From NCBI RefSeq assembly GCF_047496725.1, contig NC_132985.1, positions 5,974,001-6,038,000 of the forward strand: a stretch of 64,000 nucleotides of DNA, read 5' to 3'. The translations under genes were made by a program, and so were the position numbers. How positions within the stretch are numbered: position 1 is the stretch's first letter; every line of letters begins with the position of its first letter. The notes beneath the pieces were generated by a model. That model had not been told where the DNA came from and ran no database searches. It worked only from the letters and a program-made list of their open reading frames with translations. The stretch is from Anoplolepis gracilipes. Lineage: Eukaryota > Arthropoda > Insecta > Hymenoptera > Formicidae. Of the stretch, positions 12,101-24,414 are shown piece by piece.

Positions 12101-12680
12101 CCATGGCACAGTGCACACCGGTAAATACGAGTAATCTCTCTCGTGGGGTAATTATTTATGTGACGCCCCTTATGTCGAAATCCCAAAATTTCCGCACGTT
12201 TCACTCGCGATCGAACTGTGATGAAGAGAAATACAAATCGAAGAGGAGGGACGAGAACTCACGAGGAGGGCCGGCTTGTGACAAAAATATGAAAAATCAC
12301 GTATAGCTCGGAGAGGCCGATGAGACCAGCACGTTCTTCCCTTACGATAGAAACGGACTTTGGGGTCTCCGCAGTCCGGCCCCGACCGTTCGCTCTCGGT
12401 GCGAAGGACCCATGGGTCTTTGCGCCTGCGCATGGGGGCCCCTCTACCGGTTGACAAGAGGGAAAGGTGGGAGGAACGACCGACAACCCTCTTTCCATGG
12501 ACTCGCTTCTTTTCGCGGGTTGCTGCTGTATGTGTGCGTTTTGTGTACAGGTGTATGCGTGTGTCTACCTCAACGTTTACCTGCGGGTGTACCTGCTCAG
12601 GTGGCAGCACCTCGCTCGATGGGTGCACCTGATGAAATGAGGGAAGTCTGGAGCAAGGTGTATTGGTACCTGCTTATCTA
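12100..12680. promoter_or_regulatory. CpG-rich island with E-box cluster at its 3' end
   Basis: GC-rich block with frames open on both strands (90-152 codons), none with recognisable protein features, so I treat it as regulatory rather than coding. It contains a TGCGCCTGCGCATG stretch near 12420, close to an NRF1/Ewg site, and ends in the CAGGTR cluster at 12548-12672. Confidence 0.4.
12548..12672. promoter_or_regulatory. Homotypic cluster of six CAGGTR E-boxes
   Basis: CAGGTG or CAGGTA, on either strand, occurs at 12548, 12578, 12590, 12598, 12626 and 12667. CAGGTR is the core bound by Snail/ZEB-type zinc fingers, and CAGGTA is the core of the Zelda site in flies. Six in 125 bases is far above the ~0.1 expected by chance. 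This suggests an enhancer or silencer, but the target gene is unknown. Confidence 0.55.
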
Positions 12681-12749
12681 CCAGAATAAAAGAGCTAATA
12701 TCGACATTTATTACAATCAGCTTAATCCCTTTCCTTGTCTAGAATAAAA

Positions 12750-13420
12750 TAATATACAATATATTCTGACAAGAGGTTTTCTAAATATTTTAGGATATAT
12801 ATTTGAATAAATACTCATTATTTTAGTTTTTACAAAAATGTAAACATTAAAATTATTATTAATAGCCCTGTCAAATTCAGGTATTATTGAATTTAAATTA
12901 CTTGTAGTTATGAAGCAATTAATAATTTAGAAACAGAGATTTCTATATAATTCCATTATACAATAAAATTAATTGTTAAATAAAATGATGTTTAAATTAT
13001 ACACGCGTGAGTTAATTTTTTAAATTTTTGACTGCATAGTATATAAAATTATTTCCTCCAAAAATAAATAAATATTCAAACATACCATTTTCATAATATA
13101 TAATAATATAGAGTGATACAAAATAATGATGTCATACATTATATCAATTTTTATTGATTATTTACTTTGTTATGGAATATTTAATCCTAACATGTATATA
13201 AAATCATATGTGCAAAATTAAATACAAAATTTGACGCAATCACATGATTATATAAAAAAATTACTATTTTTTTTCGTCGACTTTTCCAATCAAATTATTA
13301 ATAATTAATCATAAATTCAAGAATGGCTAAATCTCGAACGTAGCTCTTTTTCGATTACATCAAATAGAAGTACTTATGTAAATGTATTAATTGCTCGTAT
13401 AATTTGCCTTCGACCGCTGT
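12750..13420. other. AT-rich DNA, no gene seen
   Basis: AT-rich, with no open frame or repeat of note. Confidence 0.55.
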
Positions 13421-13745
13421 TCCTTCCGGCAATGAGTTGTTGCATTCAAGCGGTTAGGACAACAAGATCCACAGGAATTCGCGACGTAACGCCTTATGTC
13501 TCGTCGTTAGGAATCGTCGAAGAAAGGGAGATGAGAGGGATGTCGGGGGAGAAGGGAAGCTAGTGCTTCGGCGGACACTTCGATGCACACCGGTGAACAA
13601 CGCCGTATGCGTTAATAATTCTCTCGTCTTCCTTTCGTTCTTCCACTTCGCTTTCGTGCCCGGCTGTGTTTGAAGAAGGAAAGACGAAGACTTTCAAATT
13701 CTTCGAGTTCCTCTCTCTCTCTCTCTCTCTCTCTCTTTTTCACTG
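13420..13745. other. GC-richer island ending in a TC microsatellite
   Basis: A GC-richer patch of unknown function with a (TC)n tract at about 13711-13736. No gene is supported. Confidence 0.4.
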
Positions 13746-13829
13746 CTTCCTTCCGCTCATACTTAACAAAGCGTCGTTTCTTGGCTTGATTCGCTGAAAA
13801 GAAAAAAATATAACATTTGTAAAACAAAA

Positions 13830-15300
13830 TAAATTATAACATATTTTAATAAATAATTGATGATTTAATTAAAGTCATTATGTTTTTATCTTCGATAAAA
13901 ATTATCTCACTTTATATTATTTTATATATCGTACAAATTTAGAACAATATTTTGTAAATAAATGTAATAGTAAATATAATAATAATTCTAGTAGTATAAT
14001 ATAATTATAGTAATATAAATATAATTTTCATTAAAACAACGAAAGATAATTTTAATATTTTTGCCAATCGTTGATCCTGTCTACTGTAACAATCAGATAG
14101 TGCGAAGGCTGTTGGTTGTACGGTGTGAAATATCAAATAGACTTTTGTTAGCATCGTAGAAACAGCAGAATCATTTACTGACAAGTCGATGCACACGAGT
14201 GAGCAAGACGATCTGCGGAATATGAAATAGTTATGAAAACAGCAGCGCATTATCCGGCTCTATGTGTTGCACGTATTCGTGTGGATACAACAAAATTAGT
14301 TAGAAAGATACATAAGGCAATAAATTTCATTTGATAAAAAACCTATAAAGAACTTGCGCGTGCATTTGTTATACACAATTGAATTTAATAGTTTTATTAA
14401 AAAAAAGAATTAATCGTTTCTTTAAAAAAAAGCACACGCGAATATTTTTGTTTAAACTTAACAGACGATAAAAATCTGTTTTAAAAATTTGAATTTTATA
14501 TAAAAGTATATATATATATTTTTTTTTAATAAACAATATATATAATAATATATATATATTTTTTAATAAACAATTTTTAATCGATAACTAATATTTATTT
14601 CTGCTCAGAAAAAAGAGAGACAGTTCGAGCGAATATTTTTCAGATAAATGTCCATGTTTTAATTGGTACATTATTATTGTAAAAATTTGTCAAAAAGAAT
14701 CGGTTTTAAGAAATATTCAATTCTTTTTTATAAAATTTAGAAATATAATATAATATATTTTTTATGAATATTTTATCTGCAAACAATATCTAAAGATCAT
14801 AATGTTATTTATGATCTTTGAGATTAAATAATATCTTAAAATTAAAATGATGGTAAAATATATCAACAACGTGTTCTTTTTCTGTCTCGCAGCGAGATTA
14901 TCTGCCTTTAATATTTAAAATATGAATCACCCTGTTCACTCATATGTGCTGAGTTCACACAGAAGGCGGGCCTTTTTCACATTGTTATACATACATAGGC
15001 AGGAGCGAGGAAAGACAGTCGCGCATATATTGTTAAAGAATTCGTGCACGTGCGTGGGCGTGTCATGTATGCATGAATAGCTTGGAATTCAAATCGAATG
15101 TAAAAAGAAACGACGCTTGGAAACTCGACGTGGTCGTTAAAGGCAAGAGTCATGAGAGTCGTATGAAAGTGAATTTCACTGAAGAAAGAGAAAGAGAAGG
15201 ATGATATATGCATTAATTGATAATACGAATGAAAACGTAAAGGAAAAAAGAAAAATATTATTATTATTATTAAGCGATTAATATTGTTACATTAAAATAT
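13830..15300. other. AT-rich intergenic DNA, no gene seen
   Basis: AT-rich sequence left of the tandem array, with scattered TA-rich runs near 14505-14580. No coding evidence. Confidence 0.55.
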
Positions 15301-15493
15301 TTCAAAATTAATTTAATTAGCTACGACATATAATATATGCATATTAAAAAATTTTTTTTCGAATTGACTATGTTCTTTGAATTATCATAAATGCATATGA
15401 ACGTAATATGTAATAAAAAAATTAAAATCGTTTAAAAAAATCTATAAAATTGTATAAATGATTGTTCCCATATATATCATGTTATATATCATG

Positions 15494-15545
<52 letters not shown>

Positions 15546-15727
15546 TAATCTTGAAAATTGTATGTTTTATCTATTCAATCTTTTTAATAATATGATGACA
15601 CCTGACGATAACAATAATGCAACAAATATATTGTTTAAAGATAATTACTAAATATAATTTTATGACTTCTCTTGAAAACTAAATTGTATGTGTACGTGTG
15701 TGAGAAGTCTCTATTTCGCTTTCTCTC

Positions 15728-15768
<41 letters not shown>

Positions 15769-16065
15769 TACCATTCTGCACTATCTTCTTTCCTTCCTCT
15801 CTCTCTCTCTTAAGTTACACTTCGCCATTTTCATGTTATTAAAATTCGCATTTCTTTTTTCTCTGTCACACTTTTTCTTTATTATTTATTTGCTTGTCTT
15901 TTACTTCCTCTGCGTTACATTAAAAAAAAAAAATATAGGATATACTTGCTGTAAATTACGCCGGAAAGTGCGTGAACGAGACGACAGCGTTGCGACGCCT
16001 AAAATACACATGTATCAATCTATTCGTGACTTTTGCTAAAAAAAAAATCCTTCAGGTATATTAAG
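15300..16065 (+). repeat. Diverged partial unit at left edge of array
   Basis: Matches the 3' spacer of the inner units (the region around 18400-19060) but with many substitutions and indels. It has the GAATTATCATAAATGCATATGA-like stretch, a TC tract at 15721-15765 and a GGATATACTTGCTGTAAATTACG block corresponding to GGATGCTTGCTGTGATTTATC. No coding exon of the family lies to its left, so it is the remnant of a lost or older unit. It also contains (CA)n(TA)n at 15499-15544. Confidence 0.75.
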
Positions 16066-16873
16066 CTATCTGAGCCAAATTATCAAAACATAAAAAAACA
16101 CATATATATATGAAAATTATTTACTAATTATTTGTTATAAAAAATAATTTTTTTGCTCCAGCTGTTAAAAAAGTTACGAAAGGCTAGATAGCTTAATCTT
16201 AAGTTATCTAACCATTATAAAAAAAATATCACATAAATAAAAACATTAATAGTGCACAAATTTTTTGCTACTTTCTTTTGCTATATTTTACTTATATACG
16301 AAAATATTTCTATTACTCCAACTGTTAAAGACTTATATAGGGCTAGATAACTCCCCAGGCGATATTTAATTTATTTTGCGAGTAAAAAAAGAAACCTGGA
16401 TATTTTAAAAGAAAATAATTTGCGAAACATTGTAATGTTTTAATCATGCTAACAATTAATTTTTTTAAAGTATATTACTCTTGTATTATGGATGGCACTG
16501 ATCAAATTTTAATCTTTTCGTGATAATAAAATGTTCCCTGAATTATTGACTCTCAAGATCTATACAAGGTCTTGTACAAATATTTACTACATTTTGCACA
16601 TAATTTGGAACTATTTAAATTGTACATAATATAGGATTGTTTAATAAACATATTGCCGTTAAAATATTTTGTGTAGCTGTGTATATATAAACACGTATCG
16701 CGTACATACCTTGTCTGAAGAAGGAAAAAAATATTTATATTTTGATACTATTCGAAAAATTACTTGAGCTATTTGTAAGTGACATTATTTTAGTTGCCGT
16801 TTGCTGACAATCACATAAAAACGTGCTTCGAGTTGTTGTCTCTTAATCCAAAATTTGATTTTGAATCTATCCC

Positions 16874-17175
16874 GTAAGTTGATTTCTAATTATGTATTTT
16901 CAATTTTTTAAAAATTTTAAGTCAATTCAAATGTTCACTGTTATATATTTTCGTCTAGTTTAATACGTTACTCAGTATATTTATGAAGCTTTGTTTCAAA
17001 ATATTCATATCACTGTAAGAGTGAGTCCGTAGATAAAGACATAAATAAAAATTTGAAAAATTGTACGACGAAAGTGGCAACGACAATTTTGCGATTTTCA
17101 ATCGTGTAATAACGCAATTATTTCATCTTTGATCATGTTACGAATTCTTATTTTCGTTTATTCTTACTTTCGCAG
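16874..17175 (+). other. Predicted 5'UTR intron of array gene 1
   Basis: GTAAGTTGATTTCTAAT donor and a pyrimidine-rich TTCTTACTTTCGCAG acceptor. Both are repeated at matching positions in the other units: donors 19920, 23267, 26335, 29431 and 32714; acceptor ends 20254, 23568, 29798 and 33018. The acceptor is broken in unit 4. Confidence 0.6.
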
Positions 17176-17196
17176 GTTATTGTAATACTCGAAGTC

Positions 17197-18030
17197 ATGA
17201 AAAAAATTATAAAGCATTTTAAAATAAAAGATACACTTGAAAAAATAGTGAAAGAGGAAAAATATGACTGTAAATCTGCAGCAAAGAAGTATGGAATTAG
17301 CGTTAGAACTATTAGCAAGAAAGTTTCTTTGGTAGAAAAGAGAAACAATTTTTTAAGCAAAAAAATAACATTCGAAAAAGCAGTAAATGAATGTCTTGAA
17401 GAACTTGGAACTTCACAAATCGTAATTGCAGACCGCTGTAATATTACCCGATCAGTTTTCAATACGGAAATTAAGTGTTTCAGAACTAGTGGAAAAAGAA
17501 AATATGAATACGATAGATTCATTAGTTCTTCTTCTTTTTTCACGTATAGTGAAGAGAAATTATTCCTGCAACAATTAAAAAAATGGAAAGATTCTCAAAC
17601 AGATTGCACTTGCCGAATTTGTATAATGCAACAACTGCAGAACATAGCTTATCAGTCATTGCAAAATAAAGATTTCTTTTCACAAATGACGTATAACAAT
17701 AACATAATAATAAATTGGCTAATAGAGTTTGAAATGCTATATAGCGAAGACATGTCAGAATTATTAGAAATATGCAATTGTACAAAAGATATCAGAAATG
17801 ATGAGACAGAAGTAGGAACAAGTAAATCAACATCTTTTCGGACTTCTAAGGACTATAAATCAAATGTAACAATTGAAGAAAGAATAGACACGTCTACGCT
17901 TGGCCTTATGGACCCAAAAATATCCACTGATTCTGCGAATAATCAGTCTAAAGATGCAACTGGAAAAAGAAAATCCACCGATTTTTTGGATGATAAGCCT
18001 TTGGACTTAACTACAAAAAAAATGAAATAG
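17197..18030 (+). CDS. Array gene 1: tandem HTH (CENP-B/pogo-like) protein with CtBP-like motif, 277 aa
   Basis: I recognise no named gene. Residues ~10-45 look like a pipsqueak-type HTH (KSAAKKYGI...TISKKV). Residues ~60-98 look like a second HTH (IADRCNITRSVF). Residues ~115-195 resemble the CENP-B/Tc5 HTH of pogo/Tigger transposases, with acidic EEKL, CTCRIC and a closing INWLIEFEMLYSEDMSEL stretch. There is no DDE domain. The 23-residue repeat is present once (17887-17955). A basic KRK patch and PLDLT lie at the C-terminus; PxDLS/T followed by K/R is the known CtBP-binding motif. An upstream intron is likely: donor at 16874, acceptor TTTCGCAG ending at 17175, 21 bases before the ATG. An AATAAA lies at 18159. 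Nuclear DNA-binding repressor is inference. Confidence 0.75.
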   Translation: MKKIIKHFKIKDTLEKIVKEEKYDCKSAAKKYGISVRTISKKVSLVEKRNNFLSKKITFEKAVNECLEELGTSQIVIADRCNITRSVFNTEIKCFRTSGKRKYEYDRFISSSSFFTYSEEKLFLQQLKKWKDSQTDCTCRICIMQQLQNIAYQSLQNKDFFSQMTYNNNIIINWLIEFEMLYSEDMSELLEICNCTKDIRNDETEVGTSKSTSFRTSKDYKSNVTIEERIDTSTLGLMDPKISTDSANNQSKDATGKRKSTDFLDDKPLDLTTKKMK

Positions 18031-18941
18031 GAGCTAAAGTGTTATTTTGGATTTTTTCTTGTTTGCATAAATAATATCTATCAGCGGTATTTAAAAGTGG
18101 AAAAAGGAAGGGTTTGAAAATGTATAAATATAGAAAAAATATGTATATAAGTAACATAAATAAAAGATATGTTTTGCGATTTTGGAAAGCACATGTAATC
18201 AATTCTAGGCACGTAGTAAAAAAATTACAGAGAATTCAGCAGTATTAATACAGATAGTAATCACATTTATAAATTAATGAATAGGAATTATAAAATCGCA
18301 TTTGATCAATTGTAATTTTTATAACGCTGAAGTACATTAATTCGATGATATAATTCAATTGTTATCTTACAAATTGTAAGCAGAAAATTAAAAAAAAAAT
18401 TTATATTAAAATATTTATACATTGAAAGATCTTTTCTTTTTGAGTATTCTTCGTGTTTCTTGGATTGTCATAACTGTATATGATCGTAATATGTAATGTA
18501 ATAAAAATATTTAAACTGTGTAAAAAATTATGTAAAGTTTTATAAATAATAATTGTTTGCATATTATATATATTATATATACTTAATTGTATAAGTTTAA
18601 TCCCTTTAATTCTTTTAACAATTTTTAATGTAGTATAATAATGCAACAAAAAAATAAACCTTTTCAAAAATAATTATTAAATATCCCTAATGTCATGATT
18701 TTTCTTAAAAATCGCAAGTCTGAAATTTGTGTGTGAGAGTGTAAAAACTTCTCTCATCTCTCTCTTATTACTCTGTGCTTCTTTTTTCTCTTTCTCTTCA
18801 GTTTTGTTTTGTCCTTTCCATCTTATCAATTCTTCTCAGATTTCTTTTCTTTTTGTTTTTTAATTTTATTTACATTACGCCTTTTTTTTACTTTCTCTAC
18901 GCTCCCAATTTTTCTTCAATCTTTCAAAAAAAAATTGTAGG

Positions 18942-19097
18942 ATGCTTGCTGTGATTTATCCTGGAGAGTACGTTGAGATCATGGCGTTGCGACGATGTCT
19001 AAAATATGCATCAAGTAAGCATCAGGGATATTCGCTAAAAAAGAACCTTTCGGCGCATCTCGCATTTTTATTGATCTCTGAAAATTTTTACTTTTAA
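18942..19097 (+). other. Conserved small ORF of the array spacer, unit 1 (51 codons)
   Basis: The GC-richer spacer block contains an ATG-initiated 51-codon frame starting MLAVIYPGEYVEIM, directly after an acceptor-like pyrimidine tract and ATTGTAG. Equivalent frames are at 22291-22446 (51 codons), 25353-25514, 28454-28615 and 31731-31892 (53 codons each, with a 6-bp in-frame indel). The edge units at about 15940 and 35447 do not keep the frame. The units are too similar for frame conservation to prove coding. It could instead be an untranslated exon, since a GTAAGC donor-like word lies inside it. Confidence 0.3.
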
Positions 19098-20275
19098 ATT
19101 TATTATTTTTATATTTATTATTCACGCGTGTTACTTCAAAATTATGAAATAAAGTCACCATATTCCTTTTTATATAAGTATAAAATTATTTCGTTAGAAG
19201 TTATAACAATGATTAATTTACATATGGACTTTCCGAAGTTCTTTACATACATACATGTTTTGATAATAATTTTGCAAATTTTCATGTTTACATATCTCCA
19301 TTCTTTTGAAAATTTATATAATGAATTAATAGGCACACAATAATTATTTAAATTTGTGAATATATTAAAGAATTTTATTAAATTTCTTGTTGCTTCGAAT
19401 AATCAAGTGTATAAGGCAATTAATTCGTGATATTATAATTTTATTAATAGGATTCTGCATTAATAAGAATCTGGAAAAATATCTTTAAATTTCGATTATG
19501 TTCTTTCTTTTTAAATAAGATTAATGTATACAAAATTTATAACTCTTTATTCTTTGTAACTCATCAAACATGTATGTTATTAATTTTGGTCAGCTTTACA
19601 TAATCTTATCTACCGTATACATACAGCACATTTACAACGTCTTGCATAAATATTTACTATATTTTGCAAATAATATAGAATTTATATTTTAATTGTAAAC
19701 ATACTGCCGTTAAAATACTTTGTAGCTGGGTACATATAAACATGTATCGTATACATTTGTATCTTGCGTGAAAAAGGGATACATTATTTATATTTTGATA
19801 CTAATGGAAAACACTTGAGCTTAGTGACATTATTTTAGTCGCCGTTTGTTGACAATCACATAAAGACATCCTCCGAGCTGTTGTCTCTTATTCAAAAAAT
19901 TTGATTTTGAATTTATCTCGTAAGTTGATTTCTAATTATATTTTTATAATTTATAAGATTTATAATTATATTTTTCATTAAATTTTTAAGAAATTTTGGG
20001 TCAATTCAAATGTTCACTGTTATATATTTTCGTCTAGTTTAATACATTATTCAGTATATTTATGAAGCTTTGTTTCAAAATATTCATATCACTGTAAAAG
20101 TGAGTCCGTAGATAAAAACATAAATAAAAATTTGAAAAATTGTACGACGAAAGTGGCAATGACAATCTTGCGATTTTCAATCGTGTAATAACGCAATTAT
20201 TTCATCTTCGATCACGTTACAAAATTTTATTTTCGTTTATTCTTACTTTCGCAGGTTATTGTAATACTCGAAGTC

Positions 20276-21379
20276 ATGGAAAAAATTATAAAGCATTTGA
20301 AAATAAAAGATACACTTGAAAAAATAGTGAAAGAGGAAAAATATAACTATAAATCTGCAGCAGAGGAGTATGGAATTTGCGTTACAACTATTAGCAAGAA
20401 AATTTCTTTGGTAGAAAAGAGAAACAATTTTTTAAGCAAAAAAATAGCATTCGAAAAAGCAGTAAATGAATGTCTTGAAGAACTTGGAACTCCACAAATC
20501 GTAATTGCAGACCGCTGTAATATTACCCGATCAGTTTTCAATACGGAAATGAAGTGTTTCAGAAATAGTGGAAAAAGAAAATATGAATACGATAGATCCA
20601 TTAGTTCTTCTTCTTTTTTCACGTATAGTAAAGAGAAATTATTTCTGCAACAATTAAAAGAATGGAAAGATTCTCAAACAGATTGCACTTGCCGAATTTG
20701 TATAATGCAACAACTGCAGAACATAGCTTATCAGTCATTGCAAAATAAAGATTTCTTTTCACAAATGACGTATAACAATAACATAATAATAAATTGGCTA
20801 ATAGAGTTTGAAATGCTATATAGCGAAGACATGTCAGAATTATTAGAAATATGCAATTGTACAAAATATATCAGAAATGATGAGACAGAAGCAGGAACAA
20901 GTAAATCAACATCTTTTCGAACTTCTGAGGACTATAAATCAAATGTAACTGTTGAAGAAAGAATAGACACCTCTACGCTTGGCTTTATGGACCCAGAAAT
21001 ATTCACTGATTATACGAATTATCAGCCTAAAGAAGACACCTCTACGCTTGGCCTTATGAACCCAGAAATATTCACTGATTTTGCGAATTATCAGCCTAAA
21101 GAAGACACTTCTACGCTTGGCCTTATGAACCCAGAAATATTCACTGATTTTGCGAATTATCAGCCTAAAGAAGACACTTCTACGCTTGGCCTTATGGACC
21201 CAGAAATATTCACTGATTTTGCGAATTATCAGCCTAAAGAAGACACTTCTACGCTTGGCCTTATGGACCCAGAAATATTCACTGATTTTGCGATTTATCA
21301 GCCTAAAGATGCAACTGGAAAAAGAAAGTCCACCGATTTTATGGATGATAAGGACTTAACTACAAAAAGAATGAAATAA
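20276..21379 (+). CDS. Array gene 2: tandem HTH protein with five 23-aa repeats, 367 aa
   Basis: Same architecture as array gene 1: two N-terminal HTH-like segments, a CENP-B/Tc5-like HTH at about 115-195, then repeats and a basic C-terminus. The second HTH matches gene 1 (IADRCNITRSVF) apart from the flanking residues. Five in-frame 69-bp repeats occupy 20966-21310 (one TDYTNYQPK type, four TDFA types, two with MNPE for MDPE). Six bases coding Pro-Leu are missing from the C-terminal motif, leaving KDLTTKRMK, so CtBP binding through PxDLS would be lost. The upstream intron (donor 19920, acceptor ending 20254) is intact. Confidence 0.75.
   Translation: MEKIIKHLKIKDTLEKIVKEEKYNYKSAAEEYGICVTTISKKISLVEKRNNFLSKKIAFEKAVNECLEELGTPQIVIADRCNITRSVFNTEMKCFRNSGKRKYEYDRSISSSSFFTYSKEKLFLQQLKEWKDSQTDCTCRICIMQQLQNIAYQSLQNKDFFSQMTYNNNIIINWLIEFEMLYSEDMSELLEICNCTKYIRNDETEAGTSKSTSFRTSEDYKSNVTVEERIDTSTLGFMDPEIFTDYTNYQPKEDTSTLGLMNPEIFTDFANYQPKEDTSTLGLMNPEIFTDFANYQPKEDTSTLGLMDPEIFTDFANYQPKEDTSTLGLMDPEIFTDFAIYQPKDATGKRKSTDFMDDKDLTTKRMK
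20966..21310 (+). repeat. Coding minisatellite of array gene 2: 5 x 69 bp
   Basis: Five direct in-frame repeats, one YT type then four FA types, without the YT/FA/FA higher-order pattern of gene 6. Confidence 0.95.
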
Positions 21380-22290
21380 GAGCTACAGTGTTATTTCGGA
21401 TTTTTTCTTGTTTGCATAAATAATATCTATCAGCGGTATTTAAAAGTGGAAAAAGAAAGGGTTTAAAAATGTATAAATATAGAAAAAATATGTATATAAG
21501 TAAAATAAATAAAAGGTATGTTTTGCGATTTTGGAAAGCACATGTAATCAATTTTAGTCACGTAGTAAAAAAATTACAGAGAATTCAGCAGTATTAATAC
21601 AGATAGTAATCACATTTATAAATTAATGAATAGGAATTATAAAATCGCATTTGATCAATCGTAATTTTTATAACGCTGAAGTACATTAATTCGATGATAT
21701 AATTCAATTGTTATCTTAAAAATTGTAAGCAAAAAATTAAAAAAAAAATTTATATTAAAATATTTATACATTGAAAGATTTTTTCTTTTTGAGCATTCTT
21801 CGTGTTTCTTGGATTGTCACAACTGTATATGATCGTAATATGTAATGTAATAAAAATATTTAAACTGTGTAAAAAATTATATAAGGTTTTATAAATAATA
21901 ATTGTTTGCATATTATATATATTATATATACTTAATTGTATAAGTTTAATCCCTTTAATTCTTTTAACAATTTTTAATGTAGTATAATAATGCAACAAAA
22001 AAATAAACCTTTTCAAAAATAATTATTAAATATCCTTAATGTCATGATTTTTCTTAAAAATCGCAAGTCTGAAATTTGTGTGTGAGAGTGTAAAAACTTC
22101 TATCATCTCTCTCTTATTACTCTGTGCTTCTTTTTTCTCTTTCTCCTCAGTTTTGTTTTGTCCTTTCCATCTTATCAATTCTTCTCAGATTTCTTTTCTT
22201 TTTGTTTTTTAATTTTATTTACATTACGCCTTTTTTTTACTTTCTCTACGCTCCCAATTTTTCTTCAATCTTTCAAAAAAAAATTGTAGG

Positions 22291-22446
22291 ATGCTTGCTG
22301 TGATTTATCCTGGAGAGTACGTTGAGATCATGGCGTTGCGACGATGTCTAAAATATGCATCAAGTAAGCATCAGGGATATTCGCTAAAAAAGAACCTTTC
22401 GGCGCATCTCGCATTTTTATTGATCTCTGAAAATTTTTACTTTTAA
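22291..22446 (+). other. Conserved small ORF of the array spacer, unit 2 (51 codons)
   Basis: Same sequence as the unit 1 frame at 18942-19097, which fits recent duplication or gene conversion. Coding status unproven. Confidence 0.3.
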
Positions 22447-23589
22447 ATTTATTATTTTTATATTTATTATTCACGCGTGTTACTTCAAAATTATGAAATA
22501 AAGTCACCATATTCCTTTTTATATAAGTATAAAATTATTTCGTTAGAAGTTATAACAATGATTAATTTACATATGGATTTTCCGAAGTTGTTTATATACA
22601 TACATGTTCTGATAATAATTTTGCAAATTTTCATGTTTACATATCTCCATTTTTTTGAAAATCTACATAATGAATTAATAGGCACACAATAATTATTTCA
22701 AGTTTGTGAATATATTAAAGAATTTTATTAAATTTCTTGTTGCTTCGAATAATCAAGTGTATAAGGCAATTAATTCGTGATATTATAATTTTATTAATAG
22801 GATTCTGCATTAATACGAATCTGGAAAAATATTCTTAAATTTTGATTATGTTCTGTCTTTTTAAATAGAATTAATGTATACAAAATTCATAACTCTTTAT
22901 TCTTTGTAACTTATCAAACATGTATGTTATTTAATTTTTGTCAGCTTTATATATCTTATCTAACGTGTACATGCAGCAAATAAACAACATCTTGTATAAA
23001 TATTTAATATATTTTGCAAATAATATAAGAATATTTAAATTATAAACATATTGCCGTTAAAATACTTTGTAGCTGCGTACATATAAACATGCATCGTATA
23101 CATTTGTACCTTGCGTGAAAAAGGGATACAATCTTTATATTTTGATACTAATGGAAAACACTTGAGCTTAGTGACATTATTTTAGTCGCCGTTTGCTGAC
23201 AATCACATAAAGACATCTTCCGAGCTGTTGTCTCTTATCCAAAAAATTTATTTTTGAATCTATTTTGTAAGTTGATTTCTAATTATGTATTTTAAATTTT
23301 TTAAAAATTTTGGGTCAATTCAAATGTTCACTGTTATATATTTTCGTCTAGTTTAATACGTTATTCAGTATATTTATGAAGTTTTGTTTCAAAATATCCA
23401 TATCACTGTAAGAGTGAGTCCGTAGATAAAGACATAAATAAAAATTTGAAAAATTGTACGACGAAAGTGGCAATGACAATCTTGCGATTTTCAATCGTGT
23501 AATAACGCAATTATTTCATCTTCGATCACGTTACAAATTTTTATTTTCGTTTATTATTACTTTCGTAGGTTATTGTAATACTCAAAGTC

Positions 23590-24414
23590 ATGGAAGAAAT
23601 CATAAAGCATTTGAAAATAAAAGATACACTTGAAAAAATAGTGAAAGAGGAAAAATATAACTATAAATCTGCAGCAAAGAAGTATGGAATTTGCGTTAAA
23701 ACTATTAACAAGAAAGTTTCTTTGGTAGAAAGGAAAGACGCTTTTTTAAGCAAAAAAATAGCATTGGAAAAAGCAGTAAATGGATATCTTGAAGAACCCA
23801 GAACTTCACAAACCGTAATTGCAAACCGCTATAATATTGAGCGAAGAGTTTTCGGTATGGAAATACAGTGTTTCAGAGCTAGTGGAAAAAGAAAATATGA
23901 ATACGATAGATTCATTAGTTCTTCTTTTTTTTTCACGTATAGTGAAGAGAAATTATTCCTGCAACAATTAAAAGAATGGAAAGATTCTCAAACAGATTGC
24001 ACTTGCCGAATTTGTATAATGCAACAACTGCAGACCATAGCTTATCAGTCATTGCAAAATAAAGATTCCTTTTTACAAATGAATAAGAAGATAATAAATT
24101 GGCTAATAGAGTTTGAAATGCTATATAGCGAAGACATGTCAGAATTATTAGAAATATGCAATTGTACAAAAGGTATCAGAAATGATGAGACAGAAGCAGG
24201 AACAAGTAAATCAACATCTTTTCGGACTTCTGAGGGCTATAAATCAAATGTAACAATTGAAGAAAGAATAGACACGTCTACGCTTGGCCTTATGGACCCA
24301 AAAATATCCACTGATTCTGCGAATAATCAGTCTAAAGATGCAACTGGAAAAAGAAAGTCTACCGATTTTATGGATGATAAGCCTTTGGACTTAACTACAA
24401 AAAGAATGAAATAG
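23590..24414 (+). CDS. Array gene 3: tandem HTH protein with intact PLDLT, 274 aa
   Basis: Same layout as array gene 1, with a single 23-residue repeat at 24271-24339 and an intact PLDLTTKRMK end. The second HTH has a strongly altered recognition segment (IANRYNIERRVFGMEIQCF), differing from gene 1 by eight replacement and one silent codon change over about 20 codons. The CENP-B-like part is nearly the same as in its neighbours, except for a slightly shorter QMNKKIINW segment. The acceptor is TTTCGTAG ending at 23568, a TAG in place of CAG but still valid. Confidence 0.75.
   Translation: MEEIIKHLKIKDTLEKIVKEEKYNYKSAAKKYGICVKTINKKVSLVERKDAFLSKKIALEKAVNGYLEEPRTSQTVIANRYNIERRVFGMEIQCFRASGKRKYEYDRFISSSFFFTYSEEKLFLQQLKEWKDSQTDCTCRICIMQQLQTIAYQSLQNKDSFLQMNKKIINWLIEFEMLYSEDMSELLEICNCTKGIRNDETEAGTSKSTSFRTSEGYKSNVTIEERIDTSTLGLMDPKISTDSANNQSKDATGKRKSTDFMDDKPLDLTTKRMK

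Noticed and set aside
12170..12628. 152-codon minus-strand frame over the E-box island
   Set aside because: Open on both strands, Arg/Pro/Ser-rich, no homology signal by eye. Treated as regulatory.
16155..16355. Short direct repeat CTCCAGCTGTTAAA / CTCCAACTGTTAAAG about 160 bp apart
   Set aside because: A real similarity, but short and within AT-rich DNA. Insufficient to define an element.
17148..17543. Minus-strand frames antisense to the array genes (also 17540-17785, 20347-20622, 29891-30166 and others)
   Set aside because: They repeat in every unit because the units are copies. They are hydrophobic by AT composition and oppose a better plus-strand frame.
18401..19343. 60-90 codon frames in the array spacers on both strands
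   Set aside because: Low-complexity, Ile/Tyr/Lys-rich and recurring only because the spacers are near-identical. Only the GC-richer 51-53 codon frame seemed worth recording.
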